From: Cyanobacteria bacterium M_surface_10_m2_179
GTDB taxonomy: Bacteria; Cyanobacteriota; Cyanobacteriia; PCC-6307; Cyanobiaceae
Direction: 5' to 3'
NCBI GenBank assembly: GCA_016882545.1
Contig: VGPW01000003.1
Location: forward strand, 1-63,857
DNA length: 63,857 nt
Part shown: positions 9,680-18,956 of the stretch, piece by piece
How the letters are laid out: the number at the start of each line of letters is the position of its first letter
Numbering within the stretch: position 1 is the first letter of the stretch
The notes under the pieces: model-generated
The model's input: the letters and a program-made list of their open reading frames with translations, nothing else
Databases searched by the model: none
What the model was told of the DNA's origin: nothing
Position numbers and translations under genes: made by a program

Positions 9680-11227
9680 ATGTTGGCACGATGCAGCGGT
9701 GCTGCTCTGGTGGGGCTGGAGGCCCGGGCGGTGTCGGTGGAGGTGGATATCGCCCCAGGCCTGCCGGGCCTGCAGGTGGTGGGGCTGGCCGATGCGGCGG
9801 TGCAGGAATCGAGGCAGCGGGTGCGGGCCGCCATCCGCAACAGCGGCCTGCGCATGCCGTTAACCCGCGTGGTGGTGAACCTGGCGCCAGCGGACCTGCG
9901 CAAGGAGGGGCCCGCCTTTGATCTGCCGATCGCCCTGGCGGTGCTGGCAGCCAGCGGACAACTGGATCCAAAGCTGCTGGAGGGCATCTGGTGTGCCGGA
10001 GAGCTGGGGCTGGGCGGTGAGCTGCGGCCGGTGCGTGGTGCCGTGGCGCTGGCCCTGGCGGCACGCGAGGCCCTGGCCACAGCCCTGGTGCTGCCCGCCG
10101 CCAACCAGCAGGAGGCGGCGCTGGTGGATGCCTTGCCACTGCGCCCGGCCACCCACCTGCGGGAGGTGATCCAGTGGCTGCAGCAACCGGAACAAGCCCC
10201 GGCTGTGCCCACCAGCCCTGAGCAACCCGAAACCTCCAGCCAGCCGCTGGAGGCGCTGGGGGATCTGGCTGCCGTGCGGGGGCAGGTGCATGGGCGCCGC
10301 GCCCTGGAGATCGCCGCGGCCGGCGGCCACCACCTGCTGCTGGTGGGGCCACCGGGCAGCGGCAAAACACTGCTGGCCCGCTGCCTGCCGGGGCTGCTGC
10401 CAGCGTTGAGCCAATCCGAACGGCTCGAGCTCACGCAGCTGTATTCGGTGGCGGGCTTGCTGCCGCCCCAGGGAGGGCTCCTGCAGCAACGGCCGTTTCG
10501 CAGTCCCCACCACAGCTGCTCCAGCGCGGCCCTGGTGGGCGGCGGCAGCCAGCCGCGCCCGGGGGAGCTGGCCCTGGCCCATCGCGGCGTGCTGTTTCTC
10601 GATGAGCTGGCGGAGTTTCGACGCGACGTGCTCAACCAGCTGCGCCAACCCCTCGAGCAGGGGGAAGTGTGGCTGAGCCGCGCCCGCCAGCGGCTGCGCT
10701 TTCCCTGCAGCGTGAACCTGGTGGCCGCCACCAATCCCTGCGCCTGCGGCTGGGCCGGAGATCCGGAGCGCAGCTGCAGCTGCGGCACGGCCCTGCAACA
10801 GCGCTATTGGAGCCGGCTCTCCGGCCCGCTGCTGGATCGCATCGATCTGCAGGTGGTGATGCGGCGCCTCGAAGGCAGCACTCTGGGGGCCGGCTACCGC
10901 CACTGCAGCGCACCGGAAGCCAGTGGGGCCGTGCGGGAGCGGGTGGAAACCGCCCGCGGCCGCATGCTGGCCCGCAACCCCGCAGGCGTGAACAACAGTC
11001 AGCTCACGGCCAATGCCCTACGCAGCTGCGGCGCCGTGCAGCCCAGCGCCCTGGATCTCTGGCAGCAGGCGATCGACCAACGCGGCCTCAGCGCCAGGGC
11101 TGCCGAACGGGTGCTGCGAGTGGGGCGCACCATTGCTGATCTCGACGGCGCCGATCAGGTGAGCAGTGCCGCGATCGCCGAAGCGCTCAGCTACCGCAGC
11201 TTTGATCAGCGCCGCCAGGGCCTCTAG
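9680..11227 (+). CDS. comM: YifB/ComM-like Mg-chelatase-family AAA+ ATPase
   Basis: VDIAPGLPGLQVVGLADAAVQESRQRVRAAI...HHLLLVGPPGSGKTLLARCLPGLLP...VLFLDELAEFRRDVLNQLRQPLE...NPCACGW. Confidence 0.93.
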   Translation: MLARCSGAALVGLEARAVSVEVDIAPGLPGLQVVGLADAAVQESRQRVRAAIRNSGLRMPLTRVVVNLAPADLRKEGPAFDLPIALAVLAASGQLDPKLLEGIWCAGELGLGGELRPVRGAVALALAAREALATALVLPAANQQEAALVDALPLRPATHLREVIQWLQQPEQAPAVPTSPEQPETSSQPLEALGDLAAVRGQVHGRRALEIAAAGGHHLLLVGPPGSGKTLLARCLPGLLPALSQSERLELTQLYSVAGLLPPQGGLLQQRPFRSPHHSCSSAALVGGGSQPRPGELALAHRGVLFLDELAEFRRDVLNQLRQPLEQGEVWLSRARQRLRFPCSVNLVAATNPCACGWAGDPERSCSCGTALQQRYWSRLSGPLLDRIDLQVVMRRLEGSTLGAGYRHCSAPEASGAVRERVETARGRMLARNPAGVNNSQLTANALRSCGAVQPSALDLWQQAIDQRGLSARAAERVLRVGRTIADLDGADQVSSAAIAEALSYRSFDQRRQGL

Positions 11228-11391
11228 TGATGGGGACGGTCCCGGTAAGGCTGCACACCCACCGGGGGTGGCTGATGGCGGCGTTCTTCCAGCGGATTGC
11301 CAAAGGCATTGCCAACGCTGGTGCCAAACCAGCGATTCAGGGCCTGAAACAGCTGCTTCACAGGGTGCTCCGCAGGGGATTCACCCATCAT
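11224..11391 (-). CDS. Small conserved-looking hypothetical protein (about 55 aa)
   Basis: MMGESPAEHPVKQLFQALNRWFGTSVGNAFGNPLEERRHQPPPVGVQPYRDRPHH; starts just past the rpsU terminator. Confidence 0.5.
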   Translation of the reverse strand: MMGESPAEHPVKQLFQALNRWFGTSVGNAFGNPLEERRHQPPPVGVQPYRDRPHH

Positions 11392-11402
11392 TGACACGCC
11401 AC

Positions 11403-11435
11403 AAAAAAAGGGAACCGGTGTTTCTACCGGTTCCC
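11403..11435 (-). terminator. Intrinsic terminator of rpsU
   Basis: GGGAACCGGT-AGAAAC-ACCGGTTCCC followed by TTTTTTT on the minus strand. Confidence 0.9.
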
Positions 11436-11460
11436 TGAACAACGCTTGGATCAGTAAGGA

Positions 11461-11631
11461 TCAGCGGCGGCGGCGGCGCTGCTGGGCCTTGCGCTTGTAC
11501 TTCTCAACCGGGGTCTCGTGGTGACGCAGGCGCTTCAGGTCGGCAAAGATCCCGGCTTTGGACACCTGGCGCTTGAAGCGGCGCAGCGCCGACTCAATGC
11601 CCTCGTTTTCGCCAACGGTGACCTGGGTCAT
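11461..11631 (-). CDS. rpsU: 30S ribosomal protein S21
   Basis: [56 protein letters not shown]. Confidence 0.97.
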   Translation of the reverse strand: MTQVTVGENEGIESALRRFKRQVSKAGIFADLKRLRHHETPVEKYKRKAQQRRRRR

Positions 11632-11687
11632 AAACCGATCAAGAATCTGTGCAGTTTGAAGATGGTAGCAAGCGTGCTGCCTGGGGC

Positions 11688-12293
11688 TCAGTGGGCCGCC
11701 ACCGGTGCCGGCGGCGCTGCGGGGCCGGACATCGCCTCAGGCGCGGCGGCGCGATACACGTAAACGTGGCCAAGGGCGCGGCCGCCGAACTGACGGCGCA
11801 TCAGCTTCCAGCCGGGCTCGGGCACCAGCAGCAGAAAACCGTTGCCGGCGCCGCCACTGCGGGCGATCACCAGCTCGGGGCCGGCGCCAGCCTTGGTGGG
11901 CAGCGCCATCAGCAGGGTGTCCTTGGCCTCCTTCACCACACTGAGGCGATACACGGTGCCCAGGTCTTGTTCGCCAAGCCGCAGCGAGTAGCCGTTGCCG
12001 TCGATGAAGCGGTTGCAGATCCCGGTGAAATCAAAGCTGGAGAGCAGCGGATCCACCACACCGGGCTTGCCGGCCTGCACGGCGAAGCAGGGGCGGGCAT
12101 TGGTGCGCTGCTCGTAGATGTTGAGCTGGGCGCGGCTGCCGTCGCCGATGGGCGCCGCCACGATCACAAACTTGCTCTGATCCACCTCAACGGCCCCGAA
12201 CAGAGCCTTGGCCGCCGCCGGTTGGGGCGACACCAGAGCCAGGGCGCCCGCCAGCGGCAGCAGCGCGGCAAGGGTGCGGATCGGATGCATCAC
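11688..12293 (-). CDS. DUF3747-like secreted cyanobacterial protein
   Basis: Signal peptide then [31 protein letters not shown]...PCF...[33 protein letters not shown]. Confidence 0.75.
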   Translation of the reverse strand: MMHPIRTLAALLPLAGALALVSPQPAAAKALFGAVEVDQSKFVIVAAPIGDGSRAQLNIYEQRTNARPCFAVQAGKPGVVDPLLSSFDFTGICNRFIDGNGYSLRLGEQDLGTVYRLSVVKEAKDTLLMALPTKAGAGPELVIARSGGAGNGFLLLVPEPGWKLMRRQFGGRALGHVYVYRAAAPEAMSGPAAPPAPVAAH

Positions 12294-12350
12294 AGAGAGC
12301 GGCTCGCAGCCTGAGGATCGTATGCAGCGCCCGATGGCCTGACCAGCCCC

Positions 12351-12548
12351 TCAGGCGGGCTTATTGATCCGGATTGCCACCAGCAGGCTGATCACCGTGC
12401 CGGGCAGCGCCAAACCCAGAATCAAGCGGGTGGTGGACACCCCCAGATCAGGATCGCCATAGGCGAGCTCGAACACCGAACCGGTGGCGGCGATCCCGAG
12501 CAGGCAAGCCAGAGCCAGGAACACGCCGGCCAGGGGTTTCATCGGCAT
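12351..12548 (-). CDS. Small two-TM hypothetical protein
   Basis: MPMKPLAGVFLALACLLGIAATGSVFELAYGDPDLGVSTTRLILGLALPGTVISLLVAIRINKPA. Confidence 0.65.
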   Translation of the reverse strand: MPMKPLAGVFLALACLLGIAATGSVFELAYGDPDLGVSTTRLILGLALPGTVISLLVAIRINKPA

Positions 12549-12560
12549 GGAATCAGGGCC

Positions 12561-13163
12561 TCAGGCAACGGATTGAACGTCAGCGGGATTGAACCCCTTT
12601 TCATCGAGGCCCTCCCGCAACTTGTCGTGATCGGTGACGCGATCCACAAACAGCACGCCGTTGAGATGGTCCATCTCGTGCTGAATGCAGCGGGCCATCA
12701 GGCCATCGGCCTTAAGGCGCTTGGGGCGGCCCATCTCATCGCGGTAGCTCACCTCCACCACGCTGGGGCGCACCACATCGAGATACACACCTGGAATGCT
12801 CAGGCAGCCCTCTTCATAGGTGCAGAGGCTGCCGCCCACCGCTGTGATCTCAGGGTTGATCAGCACCAGCGGCGGGCTGTTGGGGTCTTCGATCTCCAGA
12901 TCGATCACCAGCAGCTGCACCGGTTCTCCGATCTGCGGTGCAGCCAGGCCGATGCCACGGGCGGCATACATGCTCACGAGCATGTCGCAGGCCAATTTGC
13001 GGATGGAGTCATCCACCTTGCCGATGCGGCGGGCGGGCTCCCGCAGCACCTGATCACCCAGCTTGTGGATGTCGTAAGGGGGGCGATCCACCGGCTCCTT
13101 CGACACCGTGAGACGACCCGAGCGCTCGGCGGAACGAGCCAGTTTGGCGAAGCTGCTGGCCAA
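12561..13163 (-). CDS. def: Peptide deformylase
   Basis: GIGLAAPQIG, EEGCLSIPGVY, QHEMDHLNGVLFVDR motifs; TTG start at 13163 proposed. Confidence 0.95.
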   Translation of the reverse strand: MASSFAKLARSAERSGRLTVSKEPVDRPPYDIHKLGDQVLREPARRIGKVDDSIRKLACDMLVSMYAARGIGLAAPQIGEPVQLLVIDLEIEDPNSPPLVLINPEITAVGGSLCTYEEGCLSIPGVYLDVVRPSVVEVSYRDEMGRPKRLKADGLMARCIQHEMDHLNGVLFVDRVTDHDKLREGLDEKGFNPADVQSVA

Positions 13164-13215
13164 GGCTGGTCCTCGCGGGCGTGGTCTGCCAGGCGATTCT
13201 AGAAGCCATCGATGA

Positions 13216-15141
13216 ATGGTTCCGGTGAGCGCCAGCACCGCCCCCCTCTCCGCCGAGCTGGTGCTGGGCCGCACCCCCAGCCTCAAGGAGCCCAAGCTGC
13301 TCGGCGGCGTTCTCTACTGGCTGGAGCAGCGCCCCCAGGAGCAGGGCCGCACCACCTTGATGGCGCGCCGCAGCCCCGATCAGGCAGCCGTGGAACTCAC
13401 GCCAGGGGCGTGGAACCTGCGGTGCCGCGTGCATGAATACGGAGGCGGTGCCTGCGCCATCGGCCGCCTGGGCTCCGGTGAGCCCGTGGCCGTGTTCGTG
13501 CACGACGCCGATCGCTGCCTCTGGCTGCTCGCCCTTGATGGCGACAACCCACAACCCCAGCGGCTCACAGCCCCCGCCAGCGACGGCCGCTTCCCTGGAG
13601 CACTCGGTGGGGGCGTGATCGATCCAACCCACAACCGCTGGATCGGTGTGTTGGAAGCGGGCGGCCAGGATCAGCTGGTGGCGGTGCCCCTCCAGGGCGG
13701 TGAACCACAGCCCCTGCACAGCCCAGTGGATTTCTGCGGCTATCCGGCCCTCAGCCCGAGCGGACGGCAGCTGGCCTGGGTGGAGTGGCAACAGCCCTGC
13801 ATGCCCTGGGACCGCAGCCAGCTCTGGCTGGCCGAAATCCTGCCCGATGGCAGCCTCGCTTGCGCTCGGGCCATCGCGGGCTCCACCCCGGCGGAGGCCC
13901 AGGGCTGCTCGGTGTTTCAGCCGCTCTGGGCCGGCAACGATCTCGTGGTGAGCCACGACCGCAGCGGCTTCTGGAACCTGGAGCGCTGGGCCGGCGCCGA
14001 TGAAGCCGCCACCTCAGAGCCCCAATGGCAGCCGCTCCTGCGGGACCAGGCCGACTTCGCCATGCCCCAATGGGTGTTCGGCATGAGCACCCACGCCTGG
14101 GATGGTGAGCGCCTCGTGGCGATCTGCTGCCGCGAAGGCAGCTGGGAGCTGGGCGCCCTCACGCTGCCCAGCGAGCCGAGCAGCACGGCCATGTGGCAAG
14201 CGATCGCGACCCCCTTCAGCGATCTCGCTGATCTCTGTGCGGAAGCGGGGCAGCTCGCCTGTGTGGCCAGCAGCGCCACGGAACCCTCCGGGCTGCTCGA
14301 GCTGACCTTGAGCAGTGGCCAGTGGCGCCATCACCCCGCCGCCCCCTGCCCCGTGCCAGCCGAGGCGATCAGCCAGGCGCAGCAGCTCTGGTTTGAGGGC
14401 CACGGCGGCTTGCGTACCCACGCCTGGTTTTACCCACCGGCCTGCGGGGGCCACCCCGAGGCGCCCCTGCTCGTGAAGAGCCACAGCGGCCCAACGAGCA
14501 TGGCCCGCACGGGCCTGAGCCTGGGCATTCAGTTCTGGACGTCACGGGGCTGGGGCGTGGTGGATGTGAATTACGGAGGCTCCACCGGTTTCGGCCGCGC
14601 CTACCGCGAACGGCTCGATGGCCAGTGGGGCGTGGTGGATGTGGCCGACTGCGCGGCCGCTGCCGACACCTTGGTAGCCAGGGGAATGGCCAGCGCGGAA
14701 CGCATCGCCATCGAGGGGGGAAGCGCCGGTGGCTTCACCACCCTCGCCGCCCTCTGTTTCAGCTCCAGCTTCCGCGCCGGCGCCAGCAGGTATGGCGTCG
14801 CCGATCTCAGCTCCCTGGCCGGCGACACCCATCGTTTTGAGGCTCGCTACCTCGACAGCCTCGTGGGGCCCTGGCCCGTAGCGAAAGCCACCTACGACGC
14901 GCGCTCGCCGCTGCAGCATGCCGGCCGCATCCGCTGTCCGGTGATCTTTTTTCCAGGCCTGGAGGATCTGGTGGTGCCACCGGAGCAAACCGAGCGGATG
15001 GCCGCAGCCCTTGAGGCCAACGGCGTGCCCGTGGAGGTGCACCGCTTCGCAAACGAAGGCCATGGCTTCCGCAACGGAGCCACGCAGATCCAGGTGCTGG
15101 AAGCCACGGAAGCGTTTTTCCGTCGCCACTTTCAGCTGTGA
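13216..15141 (+). CDS. Prolyl oligopeptidase-family (S9) serine peptidase
   Basis: 641 aa; GGSAGGFTTLAAL nucleophile elbow, C-terminal NEGHGFR His region. Confidence 0.9.
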   Translation: MVPVSASTAPLSAELVLGRTPSLKEPKLLGGVLYWLEQRPQEQGRTTLMARRSPDQAAVELTPGAWNLRCRVHEYGGGACAIGRLGSGEPVAVFVHDADRCLWLLALDGDNPQPQRLTAPASDGRFPGALGGGVIDPTHNRWIGVLEAGGQDQLVAVPLQGGEPQPLHSPVDFCGYPALSPSGRQLAWVEWQQPCMPWDRSQLWLAEILPDGSLACARAIAGSTPAEAQGCSVFQPLWAGNDLVVSHDRSGFWNLERWAGADEAATSEPQWQPLLRDQADFAMPQWVFGMSTHAWDGERLVAICCREGSWELGALTLPSEPSSTAMWQAIATPFSDLADLCAEAGQLACVASSATEPSGLLELTLSSGQWRHHPAAPCPVPAEAISQAQQLWFEGHGGLRTHAWFYPPACGGHPEAPLLVKSHSGPTSMARTGLSLGIQFWTSRGWGVVDVNYGGSTGFGRAYRERLDGQWGVVDVADCAAAADTLVARGMASAERIAIEGGSAGGFTTLAALCFSSSFRAGASRYGVADLSSLAGDTHRFEARYLDSLVGPWPVAKATYDARSPLQHAGRIRCPVIFFPGLEDLVVPPEQTERMAAALEANGVPVEVHRFANEGHGFRNGATQIQVLEATEAFFRRHFQL

Positions 15142-16538
15142 GCCGGCAACTGCTGCCTGGCACCTGGGGCGGCGGCAGCCTCGAGGAGCTCGCCTGGCTC
15201 GCCCTGGCGGGAGCGGCGCTCAGCCTGATCCTCGTGGCCGGCCGCAGCATCGGGCGGCGCTTGCAGCTGAGGCTCTGGGGTGTGCCCGAAGCCCTGGTGG
15301 CGGGGCTGATCGGGCTGCTGGTGGCACCCGCCGGTCTGCTGCCCCTGCTGCCCGACCACCTGATGCAGCTGTGGGGAGAGCTACCGCTGGTGTTGCTCAC
15401 ACTCGTGTTCGGCTCCTTGATGCTGGGCAAGCCGCTGCCGCAGCTCGGCGGCCTCTGGCGCCCGGTGAGCGGCCAGGTGTGCTTGGCGCTGGTGCTGGCC
15501 TTCGGCCAATACGTGGTGGGCGGCCTGGCGGTGCTGCTGGTGCTCCAACCCCTGCTGGGCGTGAGTCCGGTGATGGCCTGTTTGATCGAAGTGGCCTACG
15601 AAGGTGGTCATGGATCGGCCGCTGCCATGGGGCCGAGCTATGCGGCCCTGGGATTTTCGGGCGGTCAGGATCTCGGCCTGGCGATGGCCACGGTGGGCCT
15701 GCTGAGCTCCACCCTGGTGGGCGGCGTGGTGGTGGTGCTGGGTCGGCAACGGGGCTGGCTCTTGGACCAGCTCACGCCCGCCAACCCGCAAGACGCGTCG
15801 TCGCAAGCCGCGAATGGATCCTCCAGCGCGGCCTCGCCAAGCTCCAGGCCCCCCTGGGCCGCCTGGGCTGTCAACCTCGCCCTGGTGGGCATCGCCGTGT
15901 TGATCGGCGTGGGGCTGCTGCAGCTGCTGCAACTGGGCACCGATGCGATCGGCGGTGGCGTCGCCGAGGTAGGGCAATCGCTGCCGGTGTTCCCGCTGGC
16001 GATCATCGGTTCGCTGCTGGTGCGCTGGCTGCTGGAGCGAACCAACACCAGCCACTGGGCTGCAGCGCCGATCCAAAGCGAAATCGGAACCCTCTCCGCC
16101 GACCTGCTGATCACCTCAGCAACGGCCTGCCTCAACCTGGCCTTGCTGGCGGCCGACTGGCTACCGCTCACGGTGCTCGCCCTGGCCGGGCTGATCTGGA
16201 ATCTGGGCGTCACGTTGCTGTTGGCGCCGCGACTGCTGCCCGCCGATTGGTTCGAGCGGGCGGTGCTGGAGTTCGGTCAGGCCACCGGCGTGGCGGCCTC
16301 GGGCCTGCTGCTGCTGCGCATGGCCGATCCCGATGACCACAGCCAGGCCCTGCCGGCCTTTTCCTTGAAACAACTGATGCTGCAGCCGTTCCTGGCCGGT
16401 GGCGTTGTCACCGTGGTGGCCCCCCTGGCCGTGGTGGGCTGGGGCCTGCCCACCTGGACAGGCTTTTGCTTCGCGCTCGTGGTGCTGGCCGGTGGAGCCG
16501 GCCTGCTCATAACCCAGCTGGGCCGACGCCCTGGCTAG
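15138..16538 (+). CDS. gltS: Sodium:glutamate symporter (GltS family)
   Basis: LIEVAYEGGHGSAAAMGPSYAALGF...GQDLGLAMATVGLLSSTLVGG; polytopic. Confidence 0.88.
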   Translation: MSRQLLPGTWGGGSLEELAWLALAGAALSLILVAGRSIGRRLQLRLWGVPEALVAGLIGLLVAPAGLLPLLPDHLMQLWGELPLVLLTLVFGSLMLGKPLPQLGGLWRPVSGQVCLALVLAFGQYVVGGLAVLLVLQPLLGVSPVMACLIEVAYEGGHGSAAAMGPSYAALGFSGGQDLGLAMATVGLLSSTLVGGVVVVLGRQRGWLLDQLTPANPQDASSQAANGSSSAASPSSRPPWAAWAVNLALVGIAVLIGVGLLQLLQLGTDAIGGGVAEVGQSLPVFPLAIIGSLLVRWLLERTNTSHWAAAPIQSEIGTLSADLLITSATACLNLALLAADWLPLTVLALAGLIWNLGVTLLLAPRLLPADWFERAVLEFGQATGVAASGLLLLRMADPDDHSQALPAFSLKQLMLQPFLAGGVVTVVAPLAVVGWGLPTWTGFCFALVVLAGGAGLLITQLGRRPG

Positions 16539-17200
16539 TTGCCGTAGAGCAGGGTGCGGAACTGATGGCGCACCTGCTCCATCTGCTCGCCGCTGAGCAG
16601 GGGCGGCGCACCGATCGCTCGGGCCTGCAGGTAGATGCGCGCCAGGGTTTCCACCTCCACCGCCAGGGCCAGGGCCCGATCGAGCGTCGGCCCCACCGCC
16701 ACCTGGCCGTGCTGCGCCATCAGGCAGGCCAGCCGGCCCTGCAACGCCTCCACCACCCCATCGGAGAGCGCCTGGGTGCCGAAGGTGGCGTAAGGCGCAC
16801 AGCGAATGTCGTGGCCGCCGGCCACTGCCGTCATGTAGTGGAACGACGGAATGCCACGGCCATGGCAGGCCAGGGCAGTGGCATGGATCGAATGGCAGTG
16901 CAACACCGCCTGCACCTCCGGCCGGCTGGCCAGCACATCGGCATGTAGCCGCCATTCCGACGACGGCCGCCGCGAGGGCCGGCCCGGCTCGGCTGGCTGC
17001 AGGGGCTTCCCGGCCAGATCCAGGGCCACCAGATCGGTGGGCTGCATCAGCTCGTAGGGCAGCGAACTGGGGGTGATCAGCATGCCGCCGGGGATGCGCA
17101 CCGAGAGGTTTCCCGAGGTGCCCTGGTTGATGCCGCTGCTCTGCATGCGGCGCGCCACCGTTACCAACTGCTGGCGCAACTCCTGTTCGCTCATCGCCAT
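16535..17200 (-). CDS. Class II aldolase of the L-fuculose-phosphate aldolase (FucA) type; candidate Ald2/DrdA-like aldolase
   Basis: GTSGNLSVR, ITPSSLPYELMQPTDLV, PSSEWRLHADVLASRPEVQAVLHCHSIHATALA, HYMTAVAGGHDIRCAPYATFGTQALSD, LMAQHG. Confidence 0.9.
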   Translation of the reverse strand: MAMSEQELRQQLVTVARRMQSSGINQGTSGNLSVRIPGGMLITPSSLPYELMQPTDLVALDLAGKPLQPAEPGRPSRRPSSEWRLHADVLASRPEVQAVLHCHSIHATALACHGRGIPSFHYMTAVAGGHDIRCAPYATFGTQALSDGVVEALQGRLACLMAQHGQVAVGPTLDRALALAVEVETLARIYLQARAIGAPPLLSGEQMEQVRHQFRTLLYGN

Positions 17201-18300
17201 CACGAGTCGGTGTAGAGGCTGCGCAGGCCCGCCTCACTGGCCGGCGCCACACCGCGTTCGGTGATCAGGGCGCTCACCAGCCGCGCCGGGGTGACATCAA
17301 AGGCAGGGTTGAAGCCGGCGCTGCCATCGGGCGTGAGCTGCACCTGGCTCACCGCGCCATCGGCGCCGCGCCCCTGGATGTGGGTCACCTCGCTGGCGCT
17401 GCGGGCCTCGATCGGGATCTCGGCCACGCCGTCGTCGATCGTCCAGTCGATCGTGGAGGCGGGAAGGGCCACATAAAAGGGCACGTTGTTGTCGTGGGCG
17501 GCGAGGGCCTTGAGGTAGGTGCCGATCTTGTTGCACACATCGCCGCGGCGGGTGGTGCGGTCGGTGCCCACGATCACCGCATCCACCTGGCCGTGCTGCA
17601 TCAGGTGGCCGCCGGCGTTATCCACAATCACGGTGTGGGGCACGCCCTCCCGCCCCAGCTCATAGGCGGTGAGCGAGGCGCCCTGGTTGCGAGGGCGGGT
17701 TTCATCCACCCACACATGGATGTTGAGGCCGGCGCGGTGGGCCTTGTAGATGGGGGCGAGGGCCGTGCCCCAGTCCACCGTGGCCAGCCAGCCGGCGTTG
17801 CAGTGGGTGAGCACGTTGAACGGCTGCCCCTGGCGCTCCGCCGGCCGCGCCGCCGCCAGCTCCTGAAAGATGCGCAGGCCGTGCTCGCCGATCGCTTCGC
17901 ACATGGCCACGTCTTCATCGGCGATCGCCGCGGCCTCGGCCTTAGCCGCCTCGGCCCGCTGGGGCGGCGGCAGGGGCGCCACGCGATCGCGCACCCGCTG
18001 CAGCGCCCAGCGCAGGTTCACCGCCGTGGGCCGGGTGGCGTTGAGCTGCTCAAACGCCGCTGCCAGCGCGGCATCACCAGGGTCGGCCTGCAAGGCCAAC
18101 ATCAGCCCATAGGCCCCCGTCACCCCGATCAGCGGCGCACCCCGCACCACCATCGTGCGGATCGCCTCGGCCGCTTCATCGCAGCTGCGCAGCGTGCGGG
18201 TGGTGAAGCGATGCGGCAGCTGGATCTGATCGATCACCCCGATCGAGCCACCATCCGGCTCCAGCCAGATGGTGCGCCAGGCCTTGCCGTCGATCTTCAT
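17200..18300 (-). CDS. mtnA: S-methyl-5-thioribose-1-phosphate isomerase
   Basis: VVRGAPLIGVTGAYGLMLAL...NVLTHCNAGWLAT...GTALAPIYKAHRAG...VWVDETRPRNQG...DAVIVGTDRTTRRGDVCNKIGTYLKAL...NPAFDVTPA. Confidence 0.97.
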   Translation of the reverse strand: MKIDGKAWRTIWLEPDGGSIGVIDQIQLPHRFTTRTLRSCDEAAEAIRTMVVRGAPLIGVTGAYGLMLALQADPGDAALAAAFEQLNATRPTAVNLRWALQRVRDRVAPLPPPQRAEAAKAEAAAIADEDVAMCEAIGEHGLRIFQELAAARPAERQGQPFNVLTHCNAGWLATVDWGTALAPIYKAHRAGLNIHVWVDETRPRNQGASLTAYELGREGVPHTVIVDNAGGHLMQHGQVDAVIVGTDRTTRRGDVCNKIGTYLKALAAHDNNVPFYVALPASTIDWTIDDGVAEIPIEARSASEVTHIQGRGADGAVSQVQLTPDGSAGFNPAFDVTPARLVSALITERGVAPASEAGLRSLYTDS

Positions 18301-18351
18301 GGGGGTGCGCTGCCGGGGCCAATGCCCCATGCTGCCGCCCGACCGGAACGC

Positions 18352-18897
18352 TCAGGCGCGATCAATCCGCCGGTAGCCGAACCAATCCGGCACCTGGGGC
18401 TGGCTCCAACCCTCCGGATGGGGGCTGAGCTGCACATGCCAGCGCACACCGTTGAGCAGCTCCAGCTGCTCGAGGGCCAAGCAATCGTCCACGGCGCAGA
18501 GGTCGTCTTTGTGCTGCTGCAGGGCGCCCTGCAGCCATTGGCGCTTGGCGGCCGCCTTGGCCCCCTGGGAGGAGCGGGCCACCACCAAACCAAACTGGTG
18601 CAACTCCGCCAGCGCATCAGGGCGGTAGGCGCCCAGATTCACGAACCACAACCGCTCGGGCCTGGGCGCGGCCGGCTCGCGGCCGAGGCTCACCGCCCAG
18701 CCATCGATCGCCCGCACCGCCATATAGCTGTCCAGGTGCAGGCCCTCACGCCTCCCGAACCACTGGCGCCGCAGCTCCGGGAGGGTGTCGTCGATGCAGC
18801 CGCCCGCCACAAAGCGCACGTCGTGCAGCTCGATGTGACTGGTGGCGGTGCGGCCGCCCAACACCGCCAGATACAGCAGGGGGTTGGGCCACTCCAA
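18352..18897 (-). CDS. DUF1543-like protein
   Basis: LYLAVLGGRTATSHIELHDVRFVAGGCIDDTLPELRRQWFGRREGLHLDSYMAVRAIDGW; TTG start. Confidence 0.75.
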   Translation of the reverse strand: MEWPNPLLYLAVLGGRTATSHIELHDVRFVAGGCIDDTLPELRRQWFGRREGLHLDSYMAVRAIDGWAVSLGREPAAPRPERLWFVNLGAYRPDALAELHQFGLVVARSSQGAKAAAKRQWLQGALQQHKDDLCAVDDCLALEQLELLNGVRWHVQLSPHPEGWSQPQVPDWFGYRRIDRA

Positions 18898-18956
18898 CGC
18901 TGGTCTGGATCTGGGATCGCCGCCAGCATCCCACCAGAGAGCGGGTGCGCGGTTCG

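Noticed and set aside
9256-10788. 510-aa minus-strand ORF fused to HIT
   Set aside because: Only the last 116 codons (9606-9256) are the HIT protein; upstream is antisense to comM.
15011-16336. 441-aa ORF overlapping S9 peptidase and gltS
   Set aside because: Same-strand shifted frame of gltS; Arg/Gly/Ala-rich composition without motifs.
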